Below are positions 1 through 7,434 of a stretch of 30,076 nt of DNA, piece by piece. The notes below the pieces were generated by a model. The model searched no databases and was not told the DNA's origin. It worked only from the letters and a program-made list of their open reading frames with translations. Made by a program: the position numbers and the translations under genes. Numbering within the stretch: position 1 is the first letter of the stretch; every line of letters starts with the position of its first letter. Source of the DNA: JANNHK01 sp034408875 (lineage in GTDB: Bacteria; Actinomycetota; Acidimicrobiia; IMCC26256; PALSA-610); assembly GCA_034408875.1 (NCBI GenBank), contig JAWXCJ010000148.1, positions 1 through 30,076 of the forward strand. Reading direction: 5' to 3'.

Positions 1-167
1 AGCGGCGCGATCTGGTGCAGCGGCACGCGATCTTCCCAACCGGGTTCGAGCGGGAACGCCTCGGCGTACGCGGCGAAGCAGTCGCCGCCCTGCACCTGCA
101 CCTGCACCGATCGCACGATGCGCGTCCCGAGGTCGGCCTCGATCGCGCGCTGCAGTGCGTCGTTCAT
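1..167 (-). pseudogene. Fructosamine-kinase-like gene, internally deleted, cut by window edge
   Basis: The reading frame begins at an ATG (167-165) and runs off the left edge, giving 55 visible codons. The first ~29 residues (MNDALQRAIEADLGTRIVRS, then GGD) resemble the extreme N-terminus of fructosamine-3-kinase/YniA-type protein kinases. The next residues (FAAYAEAF, PGWEDRVPLHQ) resemble the C-terminal end of the same family, normally about 200 residues further on. The whole ATP-binding and catalytic core (Lys, HGD and D-rich motifs) is therefore missing, although the frame is kept. The junction lies next to a three-copy CTGCAC hexamer at 90-107, encoding VQVQVQ. I infer a dead gene or a deletion product, not an active kinase. 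The alignment is from memory of the family; the alternative is an unrelated short protein. Confidence 0.5.
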
Positions 168-187
168 CCTTCGCAGGCTAGGTGTAG

Positions 188-1384
188 GTGCCGGAACCGA
201 TCGCCTGGTTCAATGATGAGGTGGTGGAGAAACCTGATCTTGTCGAGGTCGTGACGACGGGGATGAGCGCACGCGGGGACGCGGTCGGGCGCGACACGCT
301 CGGACGGCATGCGTATGTGAGCGGGGCCCTCCCCGGCGAACGCGTCCGAGCGCAGGTGCTGTCGGCGAGCGAGTCCCGCGTTCGCTCTCGGCTGGTTGCA
401 GTCCTCGAAGCGTCGCCGCACCGGACGACGCCTCCGTGCCCGGAGTTCTTGCGCGGATGCGGTGGTTGCCAGTGGCAGTACGCCACGCCCGATGGCCAGC
501 TGCGCATGAAGGAAGCGATCGTCGTCGAAGCGCTCGCCCGCCGGGCCGTTGCCCATCCGCCACTGCGGCCGTCGATACCGCTCGCACCATGGGCGTTTCG
601 CACGACGATCCGCGCGGCAGTCGTCGACGGCCGGCTCGGCTTTCGCCAAGCGCGATCCCACGACATCGTCGGGGTAACACAGTGTGAGGTTGCCCACCCG
701 CTCCTCGCCGAACTGATCGAGCACGGAAGGTACGACGGCGCCACCGAAGTGACGCTCAAGTGCGGCGCCCGGACCGGCGAACGGCTTGCCGCGGCGCAGC
801 CGGCGCACGCCGAGATCGACGTTCCCGAAGATGCCCGCCGATCGTTCATCCACGAGGAAGCAGCCGGGCACACCTGGCGTATCTCGTCGGATTCGTTCTT
901 TCAATCGCGCCCCGATGGCGCGGACGCGCTGGCTCAGGCCGTCTTGGACGCGGCGCACGAACGTGGGACACCTACCAAGGCGGTCGACCTGTACGCGGGC
1001 GTCGGTCTCTTCGCCGGTGTGCTCGCGACGAATGGATGGGGGGTGACGGCGGTCGAGCGCGCGCGCAGTTCGGTCGCGGACGCGCGGGTCAACCTCGCGT
1101 CGCTCGGCGTCCGCGTCGTGCGCGCCGACGTTGCAAAGTTTCGACCGCCTCGCTGCGACTTCGTCGTCGCCGACCCGAGTCGGGAGGGCCTCGAACGCAC
1201 CGGAGTCGCCACCGTCATGCGGACGCACGCAGCGCGCGTCGTCTTGGTGAGCTGCGATGTCGACGCCTTCACCCGCGACGCGGCACTGATGCAATCGAAC
1301 GGCTACGAGATGACGTCGGTACAACTCGTCGACTTATTTCCCCACACGTTCCACGTCGAGGTCGTCAGCATCTTCGACCGCTGA
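188..1384 (+). CDS. TrmA/RlmD-type RNA (uracil-5-)-methyltransferase
   Basis: SAM-dependent enzyme that methylates C5 of a uridine in tRNA or 23S rRNA; which one cannot be read from the sequence. Residues ~20-75 form a TRAM-like RNA-binding domain (GDAVGR, HAYVSGALPGERV). Cysteines 84, 91, 94 and 166 (CPEFLRGCGGC and TQCEVAHP) match the [4Fe-4S] site of RumA-type members. The Rossmann motif DLYAGVGLF is at 267-275, VVADPSREG at 326-334, and the catalytic cysteine is C356 in LVSCDVDAFTRD. The C-terminal FPHTFHVEVV supplies the general base E391. The 398-aa length is normal. A GTG start at 188 gives the full frame, but GTG codons at 221 and 224 are possible, since the first ~12 residues have no conserved content. 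It diverges from the kinase remnant with a 20-bp gap. Confidence 0.88.
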   Translation: MPEPIAWFNDEVVEKPDLVEVVTTGMSARGDAVGRDTLGRHAYVSGALPGERVRAQVLSASESRVRSRLVAVLEASPHRTTPPCPEFLRGCGGCQWQYATPDGQLRMKEAIVVEALARRAVAHPPLRPSIPLAPWAFRTTIRAAVVDGRLGFRQARSHDIVGVTQCEVAHPLLAELIEHGRYDGATEVTLKCGARTGERLAAAQPAHAEIDVPEDARRSFIHEEAAGHTWRISSDSFFQSRPDGADALAQAVLDAAHERGTPTKAVDLYAGVGLFAGVLATNGWGVTAVERARSSVADARVNLASLGVRVVRADVAKFRPPRCDFVVADPSREGLERTGVATVMRTHAARVVLVSCDVDAFTRDAALMQSNGYEMTSVQLVDLFPHTFHVEVVSIFDR

Positions 1385-1393
1385 CGCGAGCGG

Positions 1394-1472
1394 CTATGGA
1401 ATGTGCAACCCGCTGATGCTGCGGGCCACGACGAGCCGTTGGATCTCACTCGTGCCTTCGAAGATCGTGCAA
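1394..1472 (-). pseudogene. 3'-end remnant of a second acyl-CoA dehydrogenase copy
   Basis: This stretch just after the methyltransferase stop reads on the minus strand as the last ~24 residues of an acyl-CoA dehydrogenase plus its stop: TIFEGTSEIQ, then RLVVARSISGLHIP. It aligns base by base with the end of the intact gene at 2178-2256 at roughly 85% identity, and the differences over these residues are all silent. Upstream of codon TIF the similarity breaks down (RYC instead of KIY) and the rest of the gene is absent. Both copies were evidently under protein-level selection after they diverged, and this one was truncated later. The toxin-antitoxin pair sits exactly between remnant and intact gene. 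Confidence 0.85.
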
Positions 1473-1541
1473 TATCTTGTAGGGATGAAAGTAGGAATCG
1501 CGGTGGCCACAGGGTGCGTGGGCCAGTTGCCTTCATCGACT

Positions 1542-1564
1542 CATAATGTCGTGATATCATAGGG
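1542..1564 (+). promoter_or_regulatory. Putative promoter/operator and RBS of the toxin-antitoxin pair
   Basis: The AT-richest patch here contains CATAAT (1542-1547), a plausible -10 element, followed by the perfect 8-bp palindrome TGATATCA (1552-1559) and an AGGG (1561-1564) just before the antitoxin ATG. RHH antitoxins usually repress their own promoter through small palindromes, so TGATATCA is a reasonable operator half. No convincing -35 box was found at proper spacing. Confidence 0.35.
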
Positions 1565-1566
1565 TC

Positions 1567-1776
1567 ATGACGAAGCAGACGACCGTCCGCCTTCCCGAAG
1601 CGCTCGCCGACCAAGCCGAGGCCGTCGCCCGGGTGCAGGGCAAGAGCCTGAACGCCCTGATCGTCGACTCCCTCGCGGCCGAGGTCGAGCGGGTGCGCAC
1701 CGACAAGGACTTCACCAAGCGGGCCCGTCGCCTGCTCGAGCGCGACAAGGAACTGCTCGACCGACTCGCCGAGTGA
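1567..1776 (+). CDS. Ribbon-helix-helix antitoxin
   Basis: A 69-aa protein beginning TKQTTVRLPEALADQAEAVA, the usual beta-strand plus two-helix layout of MetJ/Arc/CopG-type DNA-binding antitoxins, with the helix KSLNALIVDSLAAEVERV following. The charged C-terminal tail (DFTKRARRLLERDKELLDRLAE) is the part expected to wrap the toxin. It overlaps the downstream Doc-like gene by four bases (GTGA), so the two are translationally coupled in the usual antitoxin-first order. By family, it neutralises the toxin and represses its own promoter. The palindrome TGATATCA immediately upstream is a candidate site. Confidence 0.85.
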   Translation: MTKQTTVRLPEALADQAEAVARVQGKSLNALIVDSLAAEVERVRTDKDFTKRARRLLERDKELLDRLAE

Positions 1777-2171
1777 CGCGCTACATCTCGCTAGCCGAGT
1801 ACTTCTGGCTCGCCGAGCAGGTCACCGGCATCGAGGCCGGCGTGTTGGTAAAGGCCGCTCGCGTCGACCTTGCAGACTCCGCGCTGCACGCGCCACAAGC
1901 CGGCTTCGGCGATGAAGACTTCTATCCCGACCTCTTGGACAAGGCAGCGGTGCTCACGTGCCGACTCGCGTGGAACCATCCGCTCCTTGACGGAAACAAG
2001 CGCGCCGCATGGGCGACGCTCGTCATGTTCATCGATCTCAACGACGGCTCGTGGGAGCCTGACCCGCCGAATGTCGATGACGCGGAAGCCGCGATGTTCG
2101 CGGTCGCGGCCGGCGAGGTCGATGAAGAGTGGCTCGCGACATGGCTGCGCGGGCGCGTGCGATTCGAGTGA
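1773..2171 (+). CDS. Doc-family (Fic fold) toxin
   Basis: A 132-aa protein with the Fic-fold signature at residues 69-77, HPLLDGNKR, followed by AAWATLVMF. Lysine in place of the second glycine of classical Fic proteins (HPFxxGNGR) is typical of Doc, which phosphorylates EF-Tu rather than transferring AMP. The third position is Leu instead of the usual Phe, a mild variation. The start is GTG at 1773, overlapping the antitoxin stop. The stop lies 6 bp from the convergent acyl-CoA dehydrogenase stop. The pair sits between two copies of that gene's 3' end, which suggests it arrived with, or at the time of, a recombination in the dehydrogenase locus. Confidence 0.88.
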   Translation: MTRYISLAEYFWLAEQVTGIEAGVLVKAARVDLADSALHAPQAGFGDEDFYPDLLDKAAVLTCRLAWNHPLLDGNKRAAWATLVMFIDLNDGSWEPDPPNVDDAEAAMFAVAAGEVDEEWLATWLRGRVRFE

Positions 2172-2177
2172 TCTCCA

Positions 2178-3401
2178 CTACGGAATGTGCAAGCCGGAGA
2201 TGCTGCGCGCAACCACGAGGCGCTGGATCTCGCTCGTGCCTTCGAAGATCGTGTAGATCTTCGAGTCGCGGTGCCACTGCTCGACCGGGTGTTCCTTCAC
2301 GTAGCCGGCGCCGCCGAGGATCTGGATGGCTTCCTCGGTCGCCTTCACCGCGACTTCGCCCGCGTACAGCTTCGACATGGAGCCTTCGCCGGCTTCGAAC
2401 TTCTTGCCGGTCGCACCCATCCAGCACGCGCGCCACACGAGGAGGCGGGCGGCGTCGATCTGCATCTTCATGTCGGCGAGCTTGAACGCGATCGCCTGGT
2501 TCATGATGATCGGCCGGCCGAACGCGTGGCGTTCCTTGGCGTAGTCGAGCGCGTACTCGTACGCGGCGCGGGCGATACCGAGCGCTTGCGCACCGACCAG
2601 CGGGCGCGACGCCTCGAACGTGCTCATCGCGGCCTGCACCTTGGTGCTCTGACCCTCGCGGGCGCGCGCGAGGCGGCCGTCGAGCTTCTCTTTGCCGCCG
2701 AGCAGGCAGTGGCCCGGCACGCGCACGTCCTGGAGCACGACCTCGGCCGTGTGGCTCGCGCGGATACCCATCTTCTTGAACTTCTGGCCCATCGTCAGCC
2801 CGGGCGTGTGGGGCGGCACGATGAACGACGCGTGCCCGCGGCCCTTGAGGTCGGGCTCGACCGACGCGACGACAACGTGGATCGTCGGCACGTGCGTGAT
2901 GCCGCCGTTGGTGATCCACGTCTTGGCGCCGTTGATGACCCACTCGTCCTTGGCTTCGTCGTACACGGCGCGCGTGCGCAGCGACGACACGTCGCTGCCC
3001 GCGTCGGATTCGCTCACCGCGAACGCGGCCATCTGGAGCGCGTCGGGCGTGCCGAAGCACTGCGGTACCCACTCGACGATCTGCTCGGGCGTGCCGTTGC
3101 CGACGATGCCCGATACACCGAGCGTCGAGCCGAGGATCGCGAGCGCGATGCCGGCGTCACCCCACGACAGTTCCTCAGAGGCGACGGCGAACGTGAGCCC
3201 CGTCGGGTCGGAGAACGCGTTGAAGACGAAGTCCCACGAGTACAGACCGATGCGGGCGGCCTCTTCGATGATCGGCCACGGGGTCTCTTCGCGCTCGTCC
3301 CATTCCGGGGCGGCGGGCCGAATGACGTCGGCCGAGAAGTCGTGGATCCACTTCTGAATCTGGAGCTGGTCCTCGTTCAAGTCGAGCGAGAAGTCCGGCA
3401 T
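2178..3401 (-). CDS. Acyl-CoA dehydrogenase
   Basis: FAD-dependent alpha,beta-dehydrogenation of an acyl-CoA thioester. The 407-aa protein has all landmarks: N-terminal helical domain (LDLNEDQLQIQKWIHDF), FAD/substrate motif FAVSESDAGSDVSSL, ITNGG in the middle beta domain, ERHAFGRPI and QILGGAGYVKEHPVEQWHRD in the C-terminal helices, and the catalytic-base region TIFEGTSEIQ near the end. Chain-length preference cannot be read. GGAGGG lies 4-5 bases before the ATG. It stands alone, with no electron-transfer flavoprotein or thiolase next to it. A 16-bp palindrome 22-38 bases upstream of the start suggests a local repressor. A diverged copy of its last ~24 codons lies at 1394-1472. Confidence 0.95.
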   Translation of the reverse strand: MPDFSLDLNEDQLQIQKWIHDFSADVIRPAAPEWDEREETPWPIIEEAARIGLYSWDFVFNAFSDPTGLTFAVASEELSWGDAGIALAILGSTLGVSGIVGNGTPEQIVEWVPQCFGTPDALQMAAFAVSESDAGSDVSSLRTRAVYDEAKDEWVINGAKTWITNGGITHVPTIHVVVASVEPDLKGRGHASFIVPPHTPGLTMGQKFKKMGIRASHTAEVVLQDVRVPGHCLLGGKEKLDGRLARAREGQSTKVQAAMSTFEASRPLVGAQALGIARAAYEYALDYAKERHAFGRPIIMNQAIAFKLADMKMQIDAARLLVWRACWMGATGKKFEAGEGSMSKLYAGEVAVKATEEAIQILGGAGYVKEHPVEQWHRDSKIYTIFEGTSEIQRLVVARSISGLHIP

Positions 3402-3423
3402 GTCGCCCTCCGGAGCAGGTGAA

Positions 3424-3439
3424 GTTACCTATCGGTAAC
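3424..3439. promoter_or_regulatory. Palindromic operator-like site upstream of acyl-CoA dehydrogenase
   Basis: GTTACC-TATC-GGTAAC is a perfect inverted repeat with 6-bp arms and a 4-bp spacer, in the divergent region between the dehydrogenase (start 3401) and the M23 peptidase (start 3543). It is 22 bp from the dehydrogenase start codon. Fatty-acid genes in actinobacteria are often controlled by TetR-type repressors binding such palindromes. The regulator is not identifiable here. Confidence 0.4.
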
Positions 3440-3475
3440 CCCGACAATATCGCGCGCTCTCATCGGACCGAATCA

Positions 3476-3505
3476 TTGACAACTTCGTCCGTGGGTTCGT
3501 TTAAG
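3476..3505 (+). promoter_or_regulatory. Putative sigma-70-type promoter of the M23 peptidase gene
   Basis: A consensus -35 TTGACA (3476-3481) is followed after 17-18 bases by the AT-rich TTTAA (3500-3504), the only such run in a GC-rich gap. Transcription would start near 3511, about 30 bases before the proposed GTG start at 3543. The -10 element is weak, so the call is tentative. Confidence 0.4.
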
Positions 3506-3542
3506 CGATTCCCGACCTGGGCCGATCCCATCCTCGTCCACT

Positions 3543-4946
3543 GTGCGAGGGGGAATCGCCATTTTCGGTCACCGCGTCCTGTTTGTAGCGCTGTTGGGCG
3601 CCGTCGCGCTCGGCGCCGGCGCGGGCCCGGCCGCGGCCGACACCAGCCCGACGGGTGTCGAGTACCGGCCGGTCACGTTCCCGGCCGAAGGCAAGGTCAG
3701 CTACCGCGACGACTTCGGCGACTGCCGGTCGGGGTGCTCGCGCGGGCACGAGGGCAACGACATCATGGGCGGGCAGATGAACCGCCTCCTTGCCGCGGCC
3801 GACGGACGCGTGACGTTCATCCGCGCCGATGCGTCGGGCAGCTCCGGCAACATGCTGACGATCAAGGACGGCGCCGGCTGGTCGTACTCGTACATGCACA
3901 TCAACAACGACACGCCCGGCACCGACGACGGTGCGAACCGGCGCGAGGACGCGTTCGCGCCGGGCATCGAGGTCGGGACCAGGGTGACGGCGGGCCGGCA
4001 CGTCGCGTTCATGGGCGACAGCGGGAACGCGGAAGGTACGCAAGCGCACCTGCACTTCGAAATCCACAAACCCGACGGCACGCCGTTCAGTCCGTTCACG
4101 TCGCTGCGCCTCTCGCAGGGATTCCCTGCGGGCGGACTGTGCCGCTTCCCGTCGAACCCGAACCACACGCCCGACGCGACGGCCAACCGCGGGTACTGGG
4201 CTGTCGACACGGCCGGCGCGGTGTACACGTTCGGTGCCGCGAACTACTTCGGCGGCACGAACGCCGGGCGCGCGCCGGACGCGCCGCTGATTGCCGACCT
4301 CGCGCCGACACCGACCGGTCTGGGCTACTGGCTCGTCGACCGGGCCGGCACCGTGTATCCGTTCGGGGATGCCGTGCAGTACGGCGGCATGGGCACCGCG
4401 CCGCTCAACGCGCCCATCTCGGCGATCACGCCGACCGGTACCGGGCTCGGGTACTGGCTCCTCGCGAGCGACGGTGGCATCTTCAGCTTCGGCGACGCCG
4501 CGTTCTACGGATCGACCGGCGCGACCCCGCTGAACGCGCCCGTCATCGCGATGGCGTCGACCCCGACCGGCCGAGGCTATTGGTTGCTCGCGAGTGACGG
4601 TGGCATCTTCAGCTTCGGCGACGCGGTCTTCTACGGATCGACCGGCGCGACGAAGCTGAACGCGCCTGTCATCGGCATCGCGACGACCGGCACCGGCCTC
4701 GGCTATTGGCTGTTCGCCAAAGACGGCGGCGTGTTCACGTTCGGCGACGCGACGTTCAAGGGATCGATGCCCGGTACCGGGTGGTGCGACATCCCGACGT
4801 CGGTCTCGCTCACCGGAAGCAACAGCGGCCGCGGCTACTGGGTGTTGCTTTCGGACGGGCGCATCGTCTCGTTCGGCGACGCGGTCGGGTACGGCGAGCC
4901 GAAATCGATGAACGTGCGCGCGCTGTCGATCGACGTCGTGCCGTAG
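3543..4946 (+). CDS. Secreted M23 (LytM) metallopeptidase with propeller-like repeats
   Basis: A cell-wall-directed zinc peptidase fold. Residues 1-32 are a Sec signal peptide (hydrophobic [18 protein letters not shown], then PAAAD). The M23 domain (~40-190) keeps the zinc ligands: H69 and D73 in [10 protein letters not shown]169 and H171 in AHLHFE, plus YMHI at 117-120. By family it cleaves peptidoglycan cross-bridges. Residues ~212-467 are six ~42-residue repeats with the core [17 protein letters not shown] and a FYGSTGA tail; the first and last are the most diverged. The same repeat makes up the C-terminal half of the MauA-like protein at 16817-18175, so I read it as an exported beta-propeller-like binding module. 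The GTG start is chosen because it gives a complete signal peptide. Confidence 0.88.
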   Translation: MRGGIAIFGHRVLFVALLGAVALGAGAGPAAADTSPTGVEYRPVTFPAEGKVSYRDDFGDCRSGCSRGHEGNDIMGGQMNRLLAAADGRVTFIRADASGSSGNMLTIKDGAGWSYSYMHINNDTPGTDDGANRREDAFAPGIEVGTRVTAGRHVAFMGDSGNAEGTQAHLHFEIHKPDGTPFSPFTSLRLSQGFPAGGLCRFPSNPNHTPDATANRGYWAVDTAGAVYTFGAANYFGGTNAGRAPDAPLIADLAPTPTGLGYWLVDRAGTVYPFGDAVQYGGMGTAPLNAPISAITPTGTGLGYWLLASDGGIFSFGDAAFYGSTGATPLNAPVIAMASTPTGRGYWLLASDGGIFSFGDAVFYGSTGATKLNAPVIGIATTGTGLGYWLFAKDGGVFTFGDATFKGSMPGTGWCDIPTSVSLTGSNSGRGYWVLLSDGRIVSFGDAVGYGEPKSMNVRALSIDVVP

Positions 4947-4948
4947 CC

Positions 4949-5422
4949 CTACGAAACCGAACCGTCGGCGACGACGCGGTTCGCGAGCGGCGACTGGAGC
5001 GGGACGAGCACCTCGTACTGCTTGGCGAGCTCGATGCAGACACCGTCGGGGTCGGAGGGATCGGATCCGGCGTAGAGGTTGACCGTGACGACCTCGGACT
5101 CCTCGACCTCGTAGCGGTCGAGGACGAAGCATGGCGCGACGCCGCCCCAGAACCGGATCAGGACCCCGCCGTCGACGGCTTCGGCCTCGCTCGGATCGAA
5201 CGACACCGGATTCACGTTGACCGCGTTGCCGACCGGTTCGACCCGCTCGGCGCCGCCCGGTTCGGCGGGCGCACCGGGATCGACCGGGGGCGACGAGACC
5301 GCTGTGTCCGGGCCGAGGGTCGTAGTCGGCTCGGGGGGACCGGTCGTCTCGACATCGTCGTCGCTCCCGCACCCGGCGAGGAGGGCGACGGAGGCGAGCA
5401 TCACGAACAGGAGCCGGCGCAT
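4949..5422 (-). CDS. Hypothetical lipoprotein
   Basis: A 157-aa protein with a clear lipoprotein signal: [18 protein letters not shown], lipobox LLAGC with the lipidated cysteine at 18. It is followed by a disordered, Pro/Thr-rich linker (~20-60) and a small domain (~65-157) with two cysteines (APCFVL, DGVCIEL) that may pair. I recognise no named family. The stop is 2 bp from the convergent M23 peptidase stop, with no terminator space between them. The start is 24 bp from the divergent thiolase-like gene. It probably sits on the outer face of the cytoplasmic membrane; function unknown. Confidence 0.7.
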   Translation of the reverse strand: MRRLLFVMLASVALLAGCGSDDDVETTGPPEPTTTLGPDTAVSSPPVDPGAPAEPGGAERVEPVGNAVNVNPVSFDPSEAEAVDGGVLIRFWGGVAPCFVLDRYEVEESEVVTVNLYAGSDPSDPDGVCIELAKQYEVLVPLQSPLANRVVADGSVS

Positions 5423-5446
5423 CCGGCCACGCTACGTTCCCCGGCG

Positions 5447-6625
5447 ATGCAAAGGTTCGCGGGGAAGGCGGCGATCGTCGGGATCGGCGAGACCGACTAC
5501 GTGCGCGGGTCACCGCATCTGCCGGTGGAGTTGATGCTCCAGGCGGCCGACACCGCGATCGCCGACGCCGGGCTCACGGTGGCCGACATCGACGGGATCG
5601 TGCCGCCGCCGGGCTACACGTCGAGTGAAGAGCTGGCCGCCAATCTCGGGATCGACAACCTGCGGTATACGGCGACGGCGCACATGGGCGGCGCGAGCCC
5701 GGTCGCGTCGCTTCAGCACGCGGCGCTCGCGGTGAGCGCCGGCGTCGCGAAGAACGTGCTCGTCGTCGTCGGGTGGAACGGCTACTCGGCGTTCCGGCCG
5801 CGGGAAGGCATTCCCCGCCCGCGCCGCGGGCTCGACGCGGGCGCAGTCGGCGACGTCGTACTCGACTTCTACCTCCCGTACGGCGCGCGCGCCGCGGTGC
5901 AGTTCTACGCGTGGATCGCGATGCGCCACAAGCACCTCTACGGGACACTCGACACGGACACGGGCGAGGTCGCGCTCGCGTTCCGGGCGCACGCGCAGCA
6001 CAACGAGAAGGCGTTGATGCGTGGAAAAACGCTCACGATGGACGACTACCTCACCGCGCGCTGGGTGTCGGAACCGTTTCGCCTGTACGACTGCTGCGTC
6101 GAGACCGACTGCGCGGCCGCCGTCGTCGTCACCTCCACCGAACGGGCGCGTGACCTGCCGCATGCGCCCGCGGTGGTGCTCGGCGCCGCCGAAGGCCACC
6201 CGTTCCCGGCCGACGACATCGCCAACCGGTCCGACCCGTTTCGCATCGGTCTCACCGACGCCGCGCCGCACGCGTTCGCGATGGCCGGCGTGGGGCCGCG
6301 CGACATGGACTTCCTCCAGATCTACGACTGCTTCACGTACGTCGTGCTGCTCCAGCTCGAAGCGCTCGGCCTGTGCGAGCGCGGCGAGGCAGGCGCGTTC
6401 GTGCGCGGCGGCACACTGGCCCACGGTGGCGCATTCCCCACGAACACGCACGGCGGATTGCTGTCGCAAGGACACATGTGGGGCATGAACCACGTCGTCG
6501 AAGCGGTCCGCCAACTCCGAGGCGACGGCGGTGCGATGCAGGTCGACGGCGCGGAGGTCGGGTGCGTCACCGGGTGGGGCGACTTCGGCGACGGCAGCCT
6601 CGTGATCCTCGGGAGGGACCGCTGA
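5447..6625 (+). CDS. Thiolase-like protein (SCP-x/Ltp2 type)
   Basis: A 392-aa thiolase-superfamily protein ([28 protein letters not shown]-terminal [20 protein letters not shown] with the conserved His). The position of the nucleophilic Cys of true thiolases reads HMGGASPV (79-86), with no cysteine, as in lipid-transfer/Ltp-type members. It overlaps by one base with a DUF35 Zn-ribbon/OB-fold gene. In steroid side-chain degradation, cysteine-less Ltp2 works with the DUF35 domain of ChsH2 as a retro-aldolase, so an aldolase or acyl-CoA carbon-carbon lyase is as likely as a thiolase. The ATG at 5447 was chosen over the longer open frame because homology begins at residue ~5. The substrate is unknown. 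Confidence 0.85.
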   Translation: MQRFAGKAAIVGIGETDYVRGSPHLPVELMLQAADTAIADAGLTVADIDGIVPPPGYTSSEELAANLGIDNLRYTATAHMGGASPVASLQHAALAVSAGVAKNVLVVVGWNGYSAFRPREGIPRPRRGLDAGAVGDVVLDFYLPYGARAAVQFYAWIAMRHKHLYGTLDTDTGEVALAFRAHAQHNEKALMRGKTLTMDDYLTARWVSEPFRLYDCCVETDCAAAVVVTSTERARDLPHAPAVVLGAAEGHPFPADDIANRSDPFRIGLTDAAPHAFAMAGVGPRDMDFLQIYDCFTYVVLLQLEALGLCERGEAGAFVRGGTLAHGGAFPTNTHGGLLSQGHMWGMNHVVEAVRQLRGDGGAMQVDGAEVGCVTGWGDFGDGSLVILGRDR

Positions 6626-7014
6626 TGCGAATGCTCCCCGACCCGGTCGGGCCGAACGCCGAGTACTACGGCTGGCTTGCCCGCGGGGAGTTGCGGCTCC
6701 AGCGGTGTTCCGCCTGCCGCGTGTGGCGGCACCCGCCCCGGCATCGCTGCGCCGCGTGCGGATCGGTGGCGGCCGCGTGGGAGCCGGCGTCGGGCCGGGG
6801 CCGGGTCTTCTCGTGGACGGTCACCCACCAGGCCCTCGACCCTGCGTTCGAGCCTCCGTACGCGGTCGTGGTCGTCGAACTCGAGGAGGGGCCCCGGCTG
6901 GTCGGCAACCTCCGGGGGGCAGGTCCGTCGGAATTGCGCCTGGGCCTGGCGATGCAGGCCGAACTGGAGCCCGTCACCGATTCAGTGACGCTCGTCCAAT
7001 TCCGCCCCGCCTAG
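6625..7014 (+). CDS. DUF35 Zn-ribbon/OB-fold acyl-CoA-associated protein
   Basis: A 129-aa partner protein. An N-terminal helix (EYYGWLARGELRLQRC) leads into a four-cysteine rubredoxin-like zinc ribbon (CSAC ... CAAC, residues ~28-46), then an OB fold (GRGRVFSWTVTHQALDPAF, PYAVVVVELEEGPRLVGNL). It starts one base inside the upstream stop (TGATG), so it is co-translated with the thiolase-like gene. In characterised pairs DUF35 proteins bind the thiolase-like subunit and the acyl-CoA substrate and are needed for activity. No catalytic residue of its own is evident. Confidence 0.88.
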   Translation: MRMLPDPVGPNAEYYGWLARGELRLQRCSACRVWRHPPRHRCAACGSVAAAWEPASGRGRVFSWTVTHQALDPAFEPPYAVVVVELEEGPRLVGNLRGAGPSELRLGLAMQAELEPVTDSVTLVQFRPA

Positions 7015-7103
7015 TTCAGATCGGCCACGCCGACGCCGATTTGGATCCCGTCGCGAAAGGATTCGCGGCGAAGGAACCACAACTCAAGGACGAGGTGGGC
7101 CAT
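7011..7103 (-). other. Short minus-strand frame, possible remnant of a gene C-terminus
   Basis: A 30-codon frame (AHLVLELWFLRRESFRDGIQ, then IGVGVADLN and stop) between the DUF35 gene and the divergent J-domain gene. The text looks like real protein and ends in a pattern (IGVGVAD) faintly reminiscent of MetE/cobalamin-independent methyltransferase domains (GLGVVD). Its ATG overlaps the J-domain ATG on the other strand. It could be a decayed gene end, a small protein, or chance. Confidence 0.2.
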
Positions 7104-7425
7104 GGACGGCCGACACGCACGCTCCTTGCTCGGCGTTTGCGAGCATGCGAGCTTCGACGACATTCGACGCGCATTTCGCGCTCGGGTTCTTGCTACGCAC
7201 CCCGATCTGGGTGGCGACCGCACTGCGTTCGAACTGATCGTGCTGGCATTCGAGACGTTGCAGCACGTCGACATTCGACCGGCACCGCGGATGCGCGACC
7301 TTCCGGGAGTACGACCCCGATTCAGCGCGTACGACAGTTCGGTGCGCCACCGACCGGAGCGGCAATTCGCCGACGCACTACGCGCCGCGATGGAGCGCGC
7401 CGACGCGGTGGGGGCCGCGCGCTAG
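7102..7425 (+). CDS. Short J-domain (DnaJ-like) protein
   Basis: A 107-aa protein whose first ~60 residues form a J domain: RSLLGVCEHASFDDIRRAFR, the diagnostic HPD in ATHPDLGGD, and FELIVLAFETLQ. The HPD loop is what stimulates an Hsp70 ATPase. The rest (~60-107) is short, basic and without Gly/Phe or zinc-finger regions, so it is a class III-like J protein and not a general DnaJ. A GAGG lies 6-7 bases before the ATG. No dnaK or grpE is nearby, and the client is unknown. It is followed after 9 bp by the SnoaL-like gene. Confidence 0.78.
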   Translation: MDGRHARSLLGVCEHASFDDIRRAFRARVLATHPDLGGDRTAFELIVLAFETLQHVDIRPAPRMRDLPGVRPRFSAYDSSVRHRPERQFADALRAAMERADAVGAAR

Positions 7426-7434
7426 CTTCCGTTC

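Noticed and set aside
1499..1512. Continuation of the dehydrogenase remnant beyond 1472
   Set aside because: A short match (TCGCGGTG.CCAC) exists but needs an insertion of about a dozen bases; too weak to extend the feature.
4706..5446. N-terminal extension of the thiolase-like protein
   Set aside because: It overlaps the M23 gene and antisense of the lipoprotein gene and is low-complexity Arg-rich shadow; homology begins just after the ATG at 5447.
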